Shown here piece after piece: positions 1-7,912 of a DNA stretch of 64,000 nt. The stretch's first letter is position 1, and every line of letters starts with the position of its first letter. The stretch spans positions 59,157 through 123,156 of the forward strand of contig NZ_LMSP01000012.1 in NCBI RefSeq assembly GCF_001429545.1, written 5' to 3'. The notes below the pieces were generated by a model. It saw only the letters and a program-made list of their open reading frames with translations. It ran no database searches and was not told the origin of the DNA. The translations under genes and the position numbers were made by a program. The DNA comes from Paenibacillus sp. Soil787. Its GTDB lineage: Bacteria > Bacillota > Bacilli > Paenibacillales > NBRC-103111.

Positions 1-5
1 ATTAC

Positions 6-587
6 ATGTTAGATAAATCGATTCCATATTTTAATGTTATTATGAAAAGAGCAGCAGGAACCCCATTATCTCATTATGGGTTACCAATTGGCTTTTCATT
101 TGGCATGTATAAATCTGGTATGGAAGTGGATTGGGCAGTAATCGAAGCATCAGTAGGTGAATTTGATAATGCAGAAGAAAGCCTCAACTACTTTAAAAAT
201 GAATACTTACCACACACTGAAGAACTAAAGCAACGGCTGTTATTTGTGTTAAATCAAGAAGGGAAACCAATCGGGACAATTACTGGTTGGTGGAACCATA
301 CTAGTGATAGACGAGACTCATCGATTCATTGGTTTGCAGTAAAGAGGGAATATCAGGGTCTTGGAATCGGGAAAGCTTTAGTGGCTGAATGTATACGAGT
401 TCTACAGATTCTTGAAGGTGATGAGGATGTTTATTTACATACTCAAACTTGGAGCTACAAGGCGATTGCACTGTATTTGAAAACTGGGTTTAATATTAAA
501 GTAAGTGAGACATTTTCTCTTTATCAAAATGATTATGAACACGCACTTCCAATACTACAAAATCTGTTGAACAACAAGCTACGCTAA
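6..587 (+). CDS. GNAT-family N-acetyltransferase
   Basis: A 193-aa protein with the GNAT fold. The acetyl-CoA-binding motif A is visible at about residues 114-124 (REYQGLGIGKAL, an R/Q-x-x-G-x-G/A signature), preceded by the beta4 segment SIHWFAV and followed by the TWSYKAIALYLKTGF motif-B region typical of acetyltransferases that place the substrate beside a C-terminal Tyr. The length is normal for the family. The ATG lies 6 bases into the window, so a start further upstream cannot be excluded. No substrate can be assigned. It stands alone and is followed by a dispersed repeat. Confidence 0.85.
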   Translation: MLDKSIPYFNVIMKRAAGTPLSHYGLPIGFSFGMYKSGMEVDWAVIEASVGEFDNAEESLNYFKNEYLPHTEELKQRLLFVLNQEGKPIGTITGWWNHTSDRRDSSIHWFAVKREYQGLGIGKALVAECIRVLQILEGDEDVYLHTQTWSYKAIALYLKTGFNIKVSETFSLYQNDYEHALPILQNLLNNKLR

Positions 588-654
588 CGAGAGAACGATT
601 GCTCAATAACTGTCATTAAACTAAAGTAAAATGTTAGTTGCATAACAAAGATCA

Positions 655-720
655 AACAGGCTGCCGGAGATAAACTCGGTGGCCTATTGAGCTAACGGGC
701 AGATTAGTTGAATAAAAAAA
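655..720 (+). repeat. Dispersed intergenic repeat, copy 1 (GGCTGCC hairpin plus TAACGGGCAG tail)
   Basis: A hairpin (AGGCTGCCG paired with CGGTGGCCT) is followed by GCTAACGGGCAGATTAGTTGAATAA. The same layout recurs near 5301 and 6085, with looser copies elsewhere in the window. All copies are intergenic. Confidence 0.6.
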
Positions 721-797
721 TTGAAGCTGGCTAGTAAAGTATAATCAATGTTAATTACTGGATAGGATTATATGTCTGAAATGATGGAGATTTATAA

Positions 798-1262
798 GTT
801 TCTGCACTAGCGAGACCGTCAGGCGGTGTCTTGTGTTGGCTCTCCGATCTTGGTCGGTGGGCGAAAATCATCGCGCATTTCCTCAAACCAGGCGGCGTCT
901 TGTACCTACAAGATGAGCATCCGTTTCTCAATGTCTTTGATGATACTGCCGATGTGACGGATTTGCACACACGCTACCTTTACTTTCACACGGAGCAACC
1001 ACTTCGGATCGAGGGTCTCCTGCCATATTCTGATCCAGCGGCCAATCAGCGGAGCGTCGAGTATGCCTGGAGCTACAGTTTCAGCGATATCCTGAACGCC
1101 TTGGTTGCTGTTGGCCTGCGCTTGGACTATCTCCATGAGTTCTCCCACGGGGGCAACCGACGTTTCCCGTTCATGGCGCAGGGCGAGGACGGACGGTGGC
1201 GATGGAACGACTCCGCAAACGATATTTCACTCACGTTCTCGCTGCAGGCCACTAAGGAATGA
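798..1262 (+). pseudogene. SAM-dependent methyltransferase, 3' remnant
   Basis: The open frame from about 798 reads GGVLCWLSDLGRWAKIIAHFLKPGGVLYLQDEHPF. This is the motif-III/IV part of a class I SAM methyltransferase: the W-x-x-D-L-x-R-W helix and the LKPGGxLxxxEHHP-type strand. The N-terminal SAM-binding half (GxGxG) is missing and a TAA at 795 closes the frame, so the gene is 5'-truncated. The only possible start is a TTG at 831 without a ribosome site. The piece is visibly GC-richer than its AT-rich flanks, suggesting it was acquired and then decayed. Confidence 0.7.
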
Positions 1263-1394
1263 CGAGGGTTTCAAAGCGCGTCCTCCTATCCTCAGCTGTG
1301 CGATCAAGCAGCAGCCATTCCTCTTCACATTGCGGTGGTCTGAATTGGCATCACGTGGGAAGGCCCTTAACGTGCAATACGTCGGCTGCGGCCG

Positions 1395-2198
1395 TTAGTA
1401 GCCGGCTTTTGGTTTTCTCCAGTACCAAAGGGTGCTAAAGATGAGATAGAGTCCCATGACTCCCGCAAGCAGTATAAGGGTGAAGTCCGACATGTTCTCC
1501 ATGGAATCAAGCCAACCGATTCTTTTCATGCCGAACAGACTGATGTTAAACACGATCCCAATCAGCATAACGGACGATATGGATGAAAGGCGAACATAGA
1601 TGGATCCATAAATGAATCCTAACGCTACACCCAGAAGCTGCATCGTAATTCCTCCCGGCTGCAACGCCGCAATAATCAAAGCGATGACTAGAATTGGCCA
1701 AAATACGGGAACATGTTTTCGGGCTTCGTTAAACATGATACCAAAGAACAGGATTAGCTCAAGTGCAGTGGTGAGCACGGAGGAAAGTATAATGTAAACG
1801 AAAGGAACAGAGGCGAAATATTCTTCTGTAAAATCATTGAACGTTGTAATGTTGTAGTAAAGAAGTAGTTTCATGGAGGCAGCGTTTAATAAAGTGAACG
1901 CCAGCCCGATTGTTATCATGTGAACCGAAAAGCTCGGACTGATCGGCGAGAAGCTACTAAGTCTCCAGAAGCTTACCGGTGTCTGTTTCAAAAGCCGATA
2001 TTTAATGGCGTAAACAATTGCGGAAAGAGCGATTGTAATTACAAGTACCATGAATACCTGGATTGGGATGTTCTTTCCTTTTCCGAACTGCCCCCATCCT
2101 AATACAGGATCAATGACGATATTATAGAGGAAGATCACTAAAATGATGACCGTCAAATAGAGTAAGTAATTTCCCAGCATCGATAAATATCTCTTCAT
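1395..2198 (-). CDS. CPBP-like intramembrane protein, catalytically degenerate
   Basis: A 267-aa hydrophobic protein with about eight predicted membrane segments. The core LELILFFGIMFNEARKHVPVFWPILVIAL, followed by LLGVALGFIYGSIYVRLSSISSVMLIGIVFN, matches the CPBP (CAAX protease/bacteriocin processing) layout. Family members carry EExxxR in the first motif and His in the second and third. Here the motif reads E-L-I-L-F-F, with the second Glu and the Arg lost, and the expected His positions are Q (LQPGG) and absent. Peptidase activity is therefore doubtful. The start is an ATG with GGCGGCGATT upstream. It is monocistronic. Confidence 0.6.
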   Translation of the reverse strand: MKRYLSMLGNYLLYLTVIILVIFLYNIVIDPVLGWGQFGKGKNIPIQVFMVLVITIALSAIVYAIKYRLLKQTPVSFWRLSSFSPISPSFSVHMITIGLAFTLLNAASMKLLLYYNITTFNDFTEEYFASVPFVYIILSSVLTTALELILFFGIMFNEARKHVPVFWPILVIALIIAALQPGGITMQLLGVALGFIYGSIYVRLSSISSVMLIGIVFNISLFGMKRIGWLDSMENMSDFTLILLAGVMGLYLIFSTLWYWRKPKAGY

Positions 2199-2482
2199 GA
2201 GAATCGCCGCCTTTCATTTTCGAAAAATAAACTAACTCACCCCTTTTTAGAATATTCCTTACCCGTGAATAATATAATAACTCGTATTTTATTTAGCGAA
2301 ATATAGTGCATTCCTGCAGGATGGTTTGAATATTTCGATGAAATAAAGAGTGATTTATTATGAATCTCCCCCTTCTGTCGAATAGATGCTTAATAGGTGG
2401 AAACAAATTTTTATGACTCAAAGCGTAGAAGGACTTCTTGAAGATCGGCGAGGTAAGGGTAGTACCAGAGGAGTGTATTAAG

Positions 2483-2506
2483 ATCCCCCTAAAATGGGGA
2501 TTTTTT
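2483..2506 (+). terminator. Intrinsic terminator-like hairpin
   Basis: ATCCCC and GGGGAT arms around a short loop, followed by six T on the plus strand. No intact gene precedes it, so it may belong to a decayed transcription unit in the 2280-2480 interval. Confidence 0.55.
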
Positions 2507-2515
2507 AGTTTAAAT

Positions 2516-2557
2516 CGCCAATGTTTGTGTCGCAGCACCACGACACAAACATTGGCG
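2516..2557. repeat. Perfect 17-bp inverted repeat
   Basis: CGCCAATGTTTGTGTCG at 2516-2532 is the exact complement of 2541-2557, with an 8-base loop. No T-run follows it, so it is not a simple terminator. The rest of the 2199-2795 gap shows only short TAACGGGCAG-type repeats near 2603 and 2686 and no convincing gene. Confidence 0.8.
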
Positions 2558-2795
2558 CATAATTTTGGTCGTTTAAGATGTAGGGAAGTGGTACTTCATT
2601 GTGCTAACGGGCAGCATTCTTCAATTGATTGCAGGTGAAATAGTAGTTTTGGCCAAATAATGAGATTTTTTTCGAAAGCCTATTCCGCTAAAGGGCAGGA
2701 TTGTTTAACCAATTCGACGAATAATTGATTAATGGAAAAATATGCTAGGTGCTATTTCTACAAAGTTCAATGAAATTTTCTTAAGGAGGAAGTAT

Positions 2796-3284
2796 ATGAA
2801 AGCAACCATCATCGAAAAGCCTTCCATGACATTAATCGGTTTAGCGGCTAACGTAACTCTCTATGATGTGCAACAAAATCGGACAACGCTTAATCTATCG
2901 GCGAATTTCATGGAAAGAAGAGCGGAAGTCAAAAGTTGCAATAATGAAAGAGAAGTATTTGGTCTTTGTACAGACCCTGAAGATTATAATCCTGAAACGG
3001 ACCCTTTTGAATTTTTTATTGGAGTTGAAGTTTCTTCGACCGAGTCCATTCCGAATCAAATGGTCGTTAGAGAGATACCAGCCAATACTTATGTTTTATT
3101 TACATTCAATGGTCCTTTTGAGAACGCAGGTGCTGTACATGCTTATTTATATTCTACGTGGTTGAAAGAAAGCGGATACGAACTTGCTGGACTATATAAT
3201 TTCGAAATCTACGATGAAAGAAGTCAAGGTCCCGAGTCTGCTGAGTCCGTTACGGATATTTGCTTTCCCGTTCGCAAGAAGTAA
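2796..3284 (+). CDS. GyrI-like / AraC-type effector-binding domain protein
   Basis: A 162-aa protein beginning MKATIIEKPSMTLIGLAANVTL, the first strand of the GyrI-like small-molecule-binding (SOUL/AraC effector-binding) fold. Later segments FEFFIGVEVSS, VVREIPANTYVLFTFNGPFENAG and YELAGLYNFEIYDE are the usual repeats of this beta-alpha-beta barrel. There is no DNA-binding domain, so it is a stand-alone sensor or hydrolase-type member. AAGGAGG at 2783-2789 decides the ATG at 2796; the frame is open further upstream but lacks a ribosome site there. Ligand unknown. Confidence 0.8.
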   Translation: MKATIIEKPSMTLIGLAANVTLYDVQQNRTTLNLSANFMERRAEVKSCNNEREVFGLCTDPEDYNPETDPFEFFIGVEVSSTESIPNQMVVREIPANTYVLFTFNGPFENAGAVHAYLYSTWLKESGYELAGLYNFEIYDERSQGPESAESVTDICFPVRKK

Positions 3285-3304
3285 TGATATTTCGCAAATG
3301 TGGA

Positions 3305-3390
3305 TTAAGCTAACGGGTAACGTTAGTTGAATGGGACCTATAATCACTCTTATAAGAAAAACCAGCAGACCCTTGAGTTTGCTGGTCGAT
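3305..3390 (+). repeat. Dispersed intergenic repeat copy with ACCAGCAGA hairpin
   Basis: AAGCTAACGGGTAACGTTAGTTGAAT is followed by a hairpin built from ACCAGCAGA and TTTGCTGGT. The conserved tail is shared with the copies near 691 and 9703, but the hairpin sequence is different. Confidence 0.5.
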
Positions 3391-3496
3391 AAGCACATGA
3401 TATCTTAATTCATCAGCTGCGTTCACTCACATTGGGTGAACGTTTATTTTATTTTAGAAGGTGACGGAAAAATATAGTCCACCACCCAAGATCCCC

Positions 3497-4321
3497 TTAT
3501 TTTTGATTTAAATGTTGGGCAAGTATTAAAATGAATTCTGTTTGAGCTTCCAAGGGGGTGAAATGACCGATGCCAGGAATGATATGATAAGAAGCATGCG
3601 GTAGCTCTTCATTTTTTAACTTTAGTCCAAGATGCGGATGTATGTAAGAATCGTTCTCCCCGAAAATGATGGTTACCGGCATAGAAAGAAATTCAGCCAA
3701 TCGACCACGATAAATTTCAAGCTTTTCCATATCTCCTGAGCGGTATAGCTCTAAAGTAATTTTATCCTTGATTGGATCTGTGAACAACTCATAGAAATCA
3801 TTTACGATTGCTTGAGATACATGGGGGACGGATTTCTTCATAAACCCTTCAAAAACGGGCTTGTTTTGAAGATAGGCAACCCATTGTTCTCCTCCGCCAA
3901 GAGAACGAATTATTAATGCGTCTTTATGCCAAATAAAATCAGGACTAAAAGTAGCATCTGAAATAACTAAACTTTGCACACGCCCAGGATTCATACAGCC
4001 CCACCTTGATCCTATAAGAACCCCCCAGTCATGGGTGACGAGATGAAAATGCTCAATGGCAATCTCGGCTGAAAAATCGCTAATAAATTCCATATAACGC
4101 TCCCACGTAGACGGCTCATCGAAGGCTTCACTTTGTCCAAAACCAGGAAGATCCGGAGCGATAGCTCTATATCCGGCATTCTGGACGGCCAGGGCAGCTT
4201 CTGCCCAGAGCAATGAGGATTCAGGGAATCCGTGCAAAAAAAGTACGGCTGGAGCATCCGGCTTGCCGCAATCTAAATAGTAAGTCTCTTTTCCTCGAAC
4301 TGTTATGGTTTTCTTTTGCAT
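3497..4321 (-). CDS. Alpha/beta hydrolase, haloalkane dehalogenase/epoxide hydrolase-like
   Basis: About 274 aa. HGFPES at residues 30-35 forms the oxyanion region, and HDWG at 97-100 holds the nucleophile as Asp rather than Ser. This is the signature of epoxide hydrolases and haloalkane dehalogenases. The acid (GENDSYI) and base (GIGHFTPLE) follow near the C-terminus. The ATG at 4321 has AGAGAGGA upstream; a TTG at 4330 is in frame but sits on the ribosome site. It is divergent from a TetR gene, and a matching operator lies at 4346-4358, so it is probably that repressor's target. Substrate unknown. Confidence 0.85.
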   Translation of the reverse strand: MQKKTITVRGKETYYLDCGKPDAPAVLFLHGFPESSLLWAEAALAVQNAGYRAIAPDLPGFGQSEAFDEPSTWERYMEFISDFSAEIAIEHFHLVTHDWGVLIGSRWGCMNPGRVQSLVISDATFSPDFIWHKDALIIRSLGGGEQWVAYLQNKPVFEGFMKKSVPHVSQAIVNDFYELFTDPIKDKITLELYRSGDMEKLEIYRGRLAEFLSMPVTIIFGENDSYIHPHLGLKLKNEELPHASYHIIPGIGHFTPLEAQTEFILILAQHLNQK

Positions 4322-4345
4322 GATAAACAAATCCTCTCTATTTAA

Positions 4346-4358
4346 TACCGACCGGTCT
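4346..4358 (-). promoter_or_regulatory. Putative TetR operator, hydrolase side
   Basis: Read on the minus strand this is AGACCGGTCGGTA. It matches AGACCAAACGGTA at 4465-4477 in 10 of 13 positions, with the outer AGACC and CGGTA identical. It lies just upstream of the hydrolase start. Confidence 0.65.
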
Positions 4359-4431
4359 GTTTTAAATTAACATAACACCAGCTTTACTGCAAGATTTTTC
4401 TTCCAGCTGAAATGATGATGTTTAGGTATTC

Positions 4432-4477
4432 TTGATTGTTTTTCAGGAAGTAGTATAATATTTAAGACCAAACGGTA
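4432..4477 (+). promoter_or_regulatory. tetR promoter with overlapping operator
   Basis: TTGATT at 4432-4437 and TATAAT at 4454-4459 are 16 bp apart. AGACCAAACGGTA at 4465-4477 lies at the expected transcription start. This would give autorepression. Confidence 0.65.
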
Positions 4478-4502
4478 CTTTTTTGAGAGGGAAGGTTTTA
4501 TC

Positions 4503-5099
4503 ATGCGCAAAGGCCAAATAACCAAAGAACATATCATTCGCGAATCGGCTGGTTTATTTAATACGAAGGGATATACAGGCGCTTCCTTATCTGAAATTAT
4601 AGATCGTTGCGGTATACGCAAGGGTGGAATTTACAATCATTTTGAAAATAAAGATGAAATTGCTTTTGCGGCCTTTGATTATTCTTTTTCTCAAATTCTA
4701 GTTCTTCTTTCCAAAGCACTAGGGAATGCATCCAACTCTAAGGAGAAACTGTTGGCCATATGTGAGGTTTATATCGATATCATTGAAAGTGATACGTTGG
4801 AGGGAGGATGTCCGATATTAAATACAGCGATTGAAAGCGACGATGGACACCCTCTTCTCAAAGAACGGGCTCAACAGGCGATGACAATTTTTATCGAAAA
4901 GTTAACCATGCTTATTGCCGAAGGCATTAAGAATAAAGAATTTAAAAAAGATATAGATCCTGAAGAAGTGTGCAGCTATATCATTGCTGTGGTTGAAGGA
5001 GGCGTTATGCTAAGTAAATTATTTGATGATAGCAAGTATATTCGTCATTGCGCGAGTAATGTAGTTCAATATATCGATAATATGATGCTGATCAAATAA
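4503..5099 (+). CDS. TetR/AcrR family transcriptional regulator
   Basis: 198 aa. The N-terminal helix-turn-helix is clear: ITKEHIIRESAGLFNTKGYTGASLSEIIDRCGIRKGGIYNHFENKDEIAFAAF, with the invariant Y-x-H-F. The C-terminal half resembles the TetR_C_33-type ligand domain (GGCPILNTAIESDD at about residues 100-113), common in regulators that control a divergent reductase or hydrolase. GAGAGGGAAGG precedes the ATG. It is divergent from the alpha/beta hydrolase and shares the matched operator pair. Confidence 0.9.
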   Translation: MRKGQITKEHIIRESAGLFNTKGYTGASLSEIIDRCGIRKGGIYNHFENKDEIAFAAFDYSFSQILVLLSKALGNASNSKEKLLAICEVYIDIIESDTLEGGCPILNTAIESDDGHPLLKERAQQAMTIFIEKLTMLIAEGIKNKEFKKDIDPEEVCSYIIAVVEGGVMLSKLFDDSKYIRHCASNVVQYIDNMMLIK

Positions 5100-5300
5100 A
5101 ATAAGAAGATGACCCATTTACTTTGCGGACGGTGTCAGTTTCGCTGGTAGCTGTAAAAAGTACTTCAAAACTTATTTGTCACCCAACAGCAGCTGTCACC
5201 CGATAAATAAGTTATTAGATGAATGAACACTTTGGTAGTAAGTACGTGGAAGCAAGACTACCGGGGGTGATTAAGCTTAACGGATACAATAGCACAATAT

Positions 5301-5360
5301 CAACAGGCTGCCAGCTTACTCGGCAGCCTGTTGAAGTAACGGGCAGATTAGTGCAAACAA
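5301..5360 (+). repeat. Dispersed intergenic repeat, copy 2 (perfect hairpin)
   Basis: CAACAGGCTGCC at 5301-5312 and GGCAGCCTGTTG at 5322-5333 pair perfectly over 12 bp, followed by AAGTAACGGGCAGATTAGTG. It is the cleanest example of the family in the window. The 5100-5300 stretch before it holds an AACTTATTT...AAATAAGTT inverted repeat (about 5172-5214) and no gene. Confidence 0.75.
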
Positions 5361-5380
5361 TCTTTACTTTTAATGTGTTA

Positions 5381-5818
5381 TCATTTTGACAGGGGTGACG
5401 GCTGTGAAGACGTAAGTTTGATTTGTTTTCCAATAGATTTTTCCATTAAAATCCAATAAATTAAAAAGCCGATCTCATAAGAGAATATATCTAAAATATC
5501 AGCTGTAGACCGCATAAAATAAGGTGATCCATACTCCCAAAACAAACCAACTACTGAAATAAAAATGAACTGGATAGTAAAACTACGTATTCTCCTATTT
5601 TTCAAAACTAAAATCAGACAATTTGAGTAAGACAGTAAAATCAGTGAAGCAAGAACATCATTAAAATGATTTTTGAATAGCCAAGAAAATTGCATTTCTA
5701 TCTTTTTAAAATAAAATTGATTTATAAAATATAAAAGAAAACATGATGCTAAAATCATTAACTCCTGCTTTATATTATATCTGATACCCCTAGGAAGAAG
5801 ATGATATTTTTTCAACAT
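5381..5818 (-). CDS. Small integral membrane protein, function unknown
   Basis: About 145 aa from the ATG at 5818, with four predicted membrane helices (around ELMILASCFLLYFI, DVLASLILLSYSNCLILVL, IQFIFISVVGLFWEY, and FSYEIGFLIYWILM). The FWEYGSPYF...DILDIFSYEIGFLIYW segment resembles VanZ-like small membrane proteins, but I would not assign the family. A GTG at 5887 extends the frame, but the added residues are not hydrophobic. An alternative reading frame there encodes a 21-aa hydrophobic peptide ending over the ATG at 5818. Confidence 0.5.
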   Translation of the reverse strand: MLKKYHLLPRGIRYNIKQELMILASCFLLYFINQFYFKKIEMQFSWLFKNHFNDVLASLILLSYSNCLILVLKNRRIRSFTIQFIFISVVGLFWEYGSPYFMRSTADILDIFSYEIGFLIYWILMEKSIGKQIKLTSSQPSPLSK

Positions 5819-6055
5819 AGCATCATAATAATTACAGCCAAAATTATTCCACCTGCAATAATAAACACTGACTTCAAAGTTATTCACTACCTTCCTTATA
5901 CAATGAGTGTTTATATATTACCACAATTCGACAAATAGGTATATATAACTACATAACATAATAGAAATGCATTTGGTAAGCAGGAAGCTGAAAAACATCA
6001 TACATACGAGGAACTCGCACATAAAATAATACCTGCGGTTTTTGTTACCGTTGTT

Positions 6056-6145
6056 AAGCTATCGGAAACCGATAGCTCAACAACCAACGAAGGCAGCCGG
6101 CCACAAGGATCGGTTGCCTTCGTTGCGCTAACGGGCATGATAGTT
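6056..6145 (+). repeat. Dispersed intergenic repeat, copy 3 with double hairpin
   Basis: A first hairpin (AGCTATCGG-AAA-CCGATAGCT, 6058-6077) is followed by a second (CAACGAAGGCAGCCGG with CGGTTGCCTTCGTTG, 6085-6125) and then GCGCTAACGGGCATGATAGTTTA. It is the same hairpin-plus-tail plan as the copies at 655 and 5301. Confidence 0.65.
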
Positions 6146-6319
6146 TATGATCAAACGCGGTGAACCGTACCACAAGTAACAACGAAAAATAATTGTTGTA
6201 GTTCTTAAGTTGCAATACAATTAAAATATGTAAAGAGCTGAGGACTGCATGGAAGAGCATAAGAAATCAATAAGGTGCAACTGAATATTACAAAAATACA
6301 ATTCTAAATAAATTGCTTC

Positions 6320-6529
6320 TTGGTGTGCACAAGCCTACAACGACAGCTTTTACAGAGGTTTCTTGAGTTGAATAATGGACATGCTGTCGTTTACGAAATT
6401 AAGACAGTGTTTGATAATCTTGATCGCCTTGAGTCACAAATTACGAATTATTATAAAGCTTTTACCCGTGTGTCAATTCTTGCTTCTGAGAACCATATTG
6501 ATACAATACAAAATACAAAAGCGACTTGA
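6320..6529 (+). pseudogene. sce7726-family protein remnant
   Basis: The 69-residue open frame contains AVVYEIKTVFDNLDRLESQITNYYKAFTRVSILASENHI. This resembles the central nuclease-like block of sce7726 proteins, where E-x-K is followed by D-x-L-x-R-L-x-x-Q-x-x-x-Y-x-K-x-F. Both ends of the usual protein of roughly 200 aa are missing and there is no ribosome site, so I read it as a fragment. Confidence 0.5.
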
Positions 6530-6574
6530 GGATCCAATAGTCCAATAACAGGACATTCTACTTGAATGTTGCTC

Positions 6575-6605
6575 TTGACTTGGAGTGTACTCCAAGTTGT
6601 ATAGT
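6575..6605 (+). promoter_or_regulatory. MerR-type promoter with 19-bp spacer
   Basis: TTGACT at 6575-6580 and TATAGT at 6600-6605 are separated by 19 bp. The spacer region contains the inverted repeat ACTTGGAGT-GT-ACTCCAAGT (6578-6597). The long spacer and central dyad are the hallmark of MerR-activated promoters, and the second gene downstream is a MerR regulator. Confidence 0.9.
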
Positions 6606-6647
6606 GATCGTTAGTCAAGTAAATATCACTTTTGGGGGGGCGTAATC

Positions 6648-7382
6648 ATGAGCACATCAAAAATAGTTTTGATCACTGGCGGAAACAAAGGTATTGGTCT
6701 TGAGACTGCTAGGCAATTGGGCAAACTAGGATTCACAATATTGCTCGGTTCAAGAGATGAAGCAAGAGGACAGGAAGCGACGGCGACCCTGACGGCTGAG
6801 AACATAAATGCAAAGGCAATTACCCTGGACATAACAGACTTGGATACAATACAATCCGCAGTAAAACAAATTGATGATCAGTATGGAGCGCTTGATGTTC
6901 TGATTAATAACGCTGGCGTGTGCTTAGAAAGTGGTCTTCCTCCGAGTCAACACGAATTAACTGTTCTAAGGAATACTTATGAGACAAATGTTTTCGGCAG
7001 TTTTTCTGTCACTAAGGCAATGCTCCCTTTGATTAAAAAATCGCCTGCTGGCAGAATTGTAAACCTTTCAAGTGGCTTGGCTTCCTTGACCGAGTATAAT
7101 ACCCCGGAATCGGATGCCGAAAAATACGGAATAAATTTACTCGCCTACATGAGTTCGAAAACGGCTGTCAATGCACTAACAGTCTTGTTTGCCAAAGAAT
7201 TAAAAGATACGCCGATCAAGATAAATTCAGCTGATCCAGGGTACACAGCTACGGATTTGAATGGGCATACGGGTTATCGTACCGTTGAACAGGGCGCTTC
7301 CATTGTCGTGAAACTCGCCACCCTTCTGGGCGATGGTCCGAACGGCGGTTTCTTTGATGAGAACGGAGTGATACCGTGGTAA
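6648..7382 (+). CDS. Short-chain dehydrogenase/reductase (carbonyl-reductase-like)
   Basis: 244 aa, a classical SDR. TGGNKGIG at residues 10-17 binds NADP(H), NNAG is at 87-90, the catalytic Ser is in NLSSG (139-143), and Tyr167 and Lys171 are in AYMSSKTAVN. The SRD after beta2 (residues 35-37) suggests NADPH preference. Start ATG with GGGGGGGCG upstream. It is the first gene of a two-gene operon with a MerR regulator 21 bases downstream, both expressed from the MerR promoter. It probably reduces a carbonyl toxin or metabolite sensed by that regulator; the substrate is unknown. Confidence 0.9.
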   Translation: MSTSKIVLITGGNKGIGLETARQLGKLGFTILLGSRDEARGQEATATLTAENINAKAITLDITDLDTIQSAVKQIDDQYGALDVLINNAGVCLESGLPPSQHELTVLRNTYETNVFGSFSVTKAMLPLIKKSPAGRIVNLSSGLASLTEYNTPESDAEKYGINLLAYMSSKTAVNALTVLFAKELKDTPIKINSADPGYTATDLNGHTGYRTVEQGASIVVKLATLLGDGPNGGFFDENGVIPW

Positions 7383-7403
7383 TACGTCAGGAGGTGCGGC
7401 AAA

Positions 7404-7823
7404 GTGATCGACATTCCCGAAACCGTAAGCACAATAAAACAGGCGGCTGAATTCACGGGTCTGTCAGAAGATACGATCCGCTATTACGAGAAGATCGGGT
7501 TACTTCCGTATGCCGACCGCAAAGCAAGCGGACACAGAACGTACAGTAAACATCAATTGGAAGGCATGGTCTTTTTAACGAGACTCAAAGCAACCGGAAT
7601 GACACTGGAAGAAATGAAGCATTTCCGTAAGCTTTACGAAATGGGTGAAGCCTCACTCCCTGAGAGAGTCTCCATTCTAATCGAACACAAGAATAGAATT
7701 CAGAACGAGATTGACAGATTACTGGAGACACAAAGGATGATTGATTTCAAAATTGACAAGTTCAAAGAGGCCTTTGTAAATCCAGATTTAAACAAAAAAT
7801 GGAAATCCCCATTTGCCGATTGA
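7404..7823 (+). CDS. MerR family transcriptional regulator
   Basis: 139 aa. The winged helix is clear: STIKQAAEFTGLSEDTIRYYEKIGLLPYADRKASGHRTYSKHQLEGMVFL (about residues 9-58), followed by a dimerisation coiled coil (about 80-120). No Cys cluster is present, so a metal sensor is unlikely. It belongs with aldehyde- or oxidant-responsive AdhR-like members by general shape. The start is GTG at 7404 with GGAGGTG at 7389-7395. It lies downstream of the SDR and probably autoactivates the 6575-6605 promoter. Confidence 0.92.
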   Translation: MIDIPETVSTIKQAAEFTGLSEDTIRYYEKIGLLPYADRKASGHRTYSKHQLEGMVFLTRLKATGMTLEEMKHFRKLYEMGEASLPERVSILIEHKNRIQNEIDRLLETQRMIDFKIDKFKEAFVNPDLNKKWKSPFAD

Positions 7824-7912
7824 GAGCTTTCTTATTGAACGCTTCTGCCCTTTAATCAACGGGTGCCAGTCAAATACATTATTTTCCTAACACTTTGGAA
7901 GGGGACAAACAG

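Noticed and set aside
2293..2541. 82-codon minus-strand frame in the 2.2-2.8 kb gap
   Set aside because: It crosses a terminator and half of a perfect inverted repeat and lacks a ribosome site; it looks like translated intergenic repeat.
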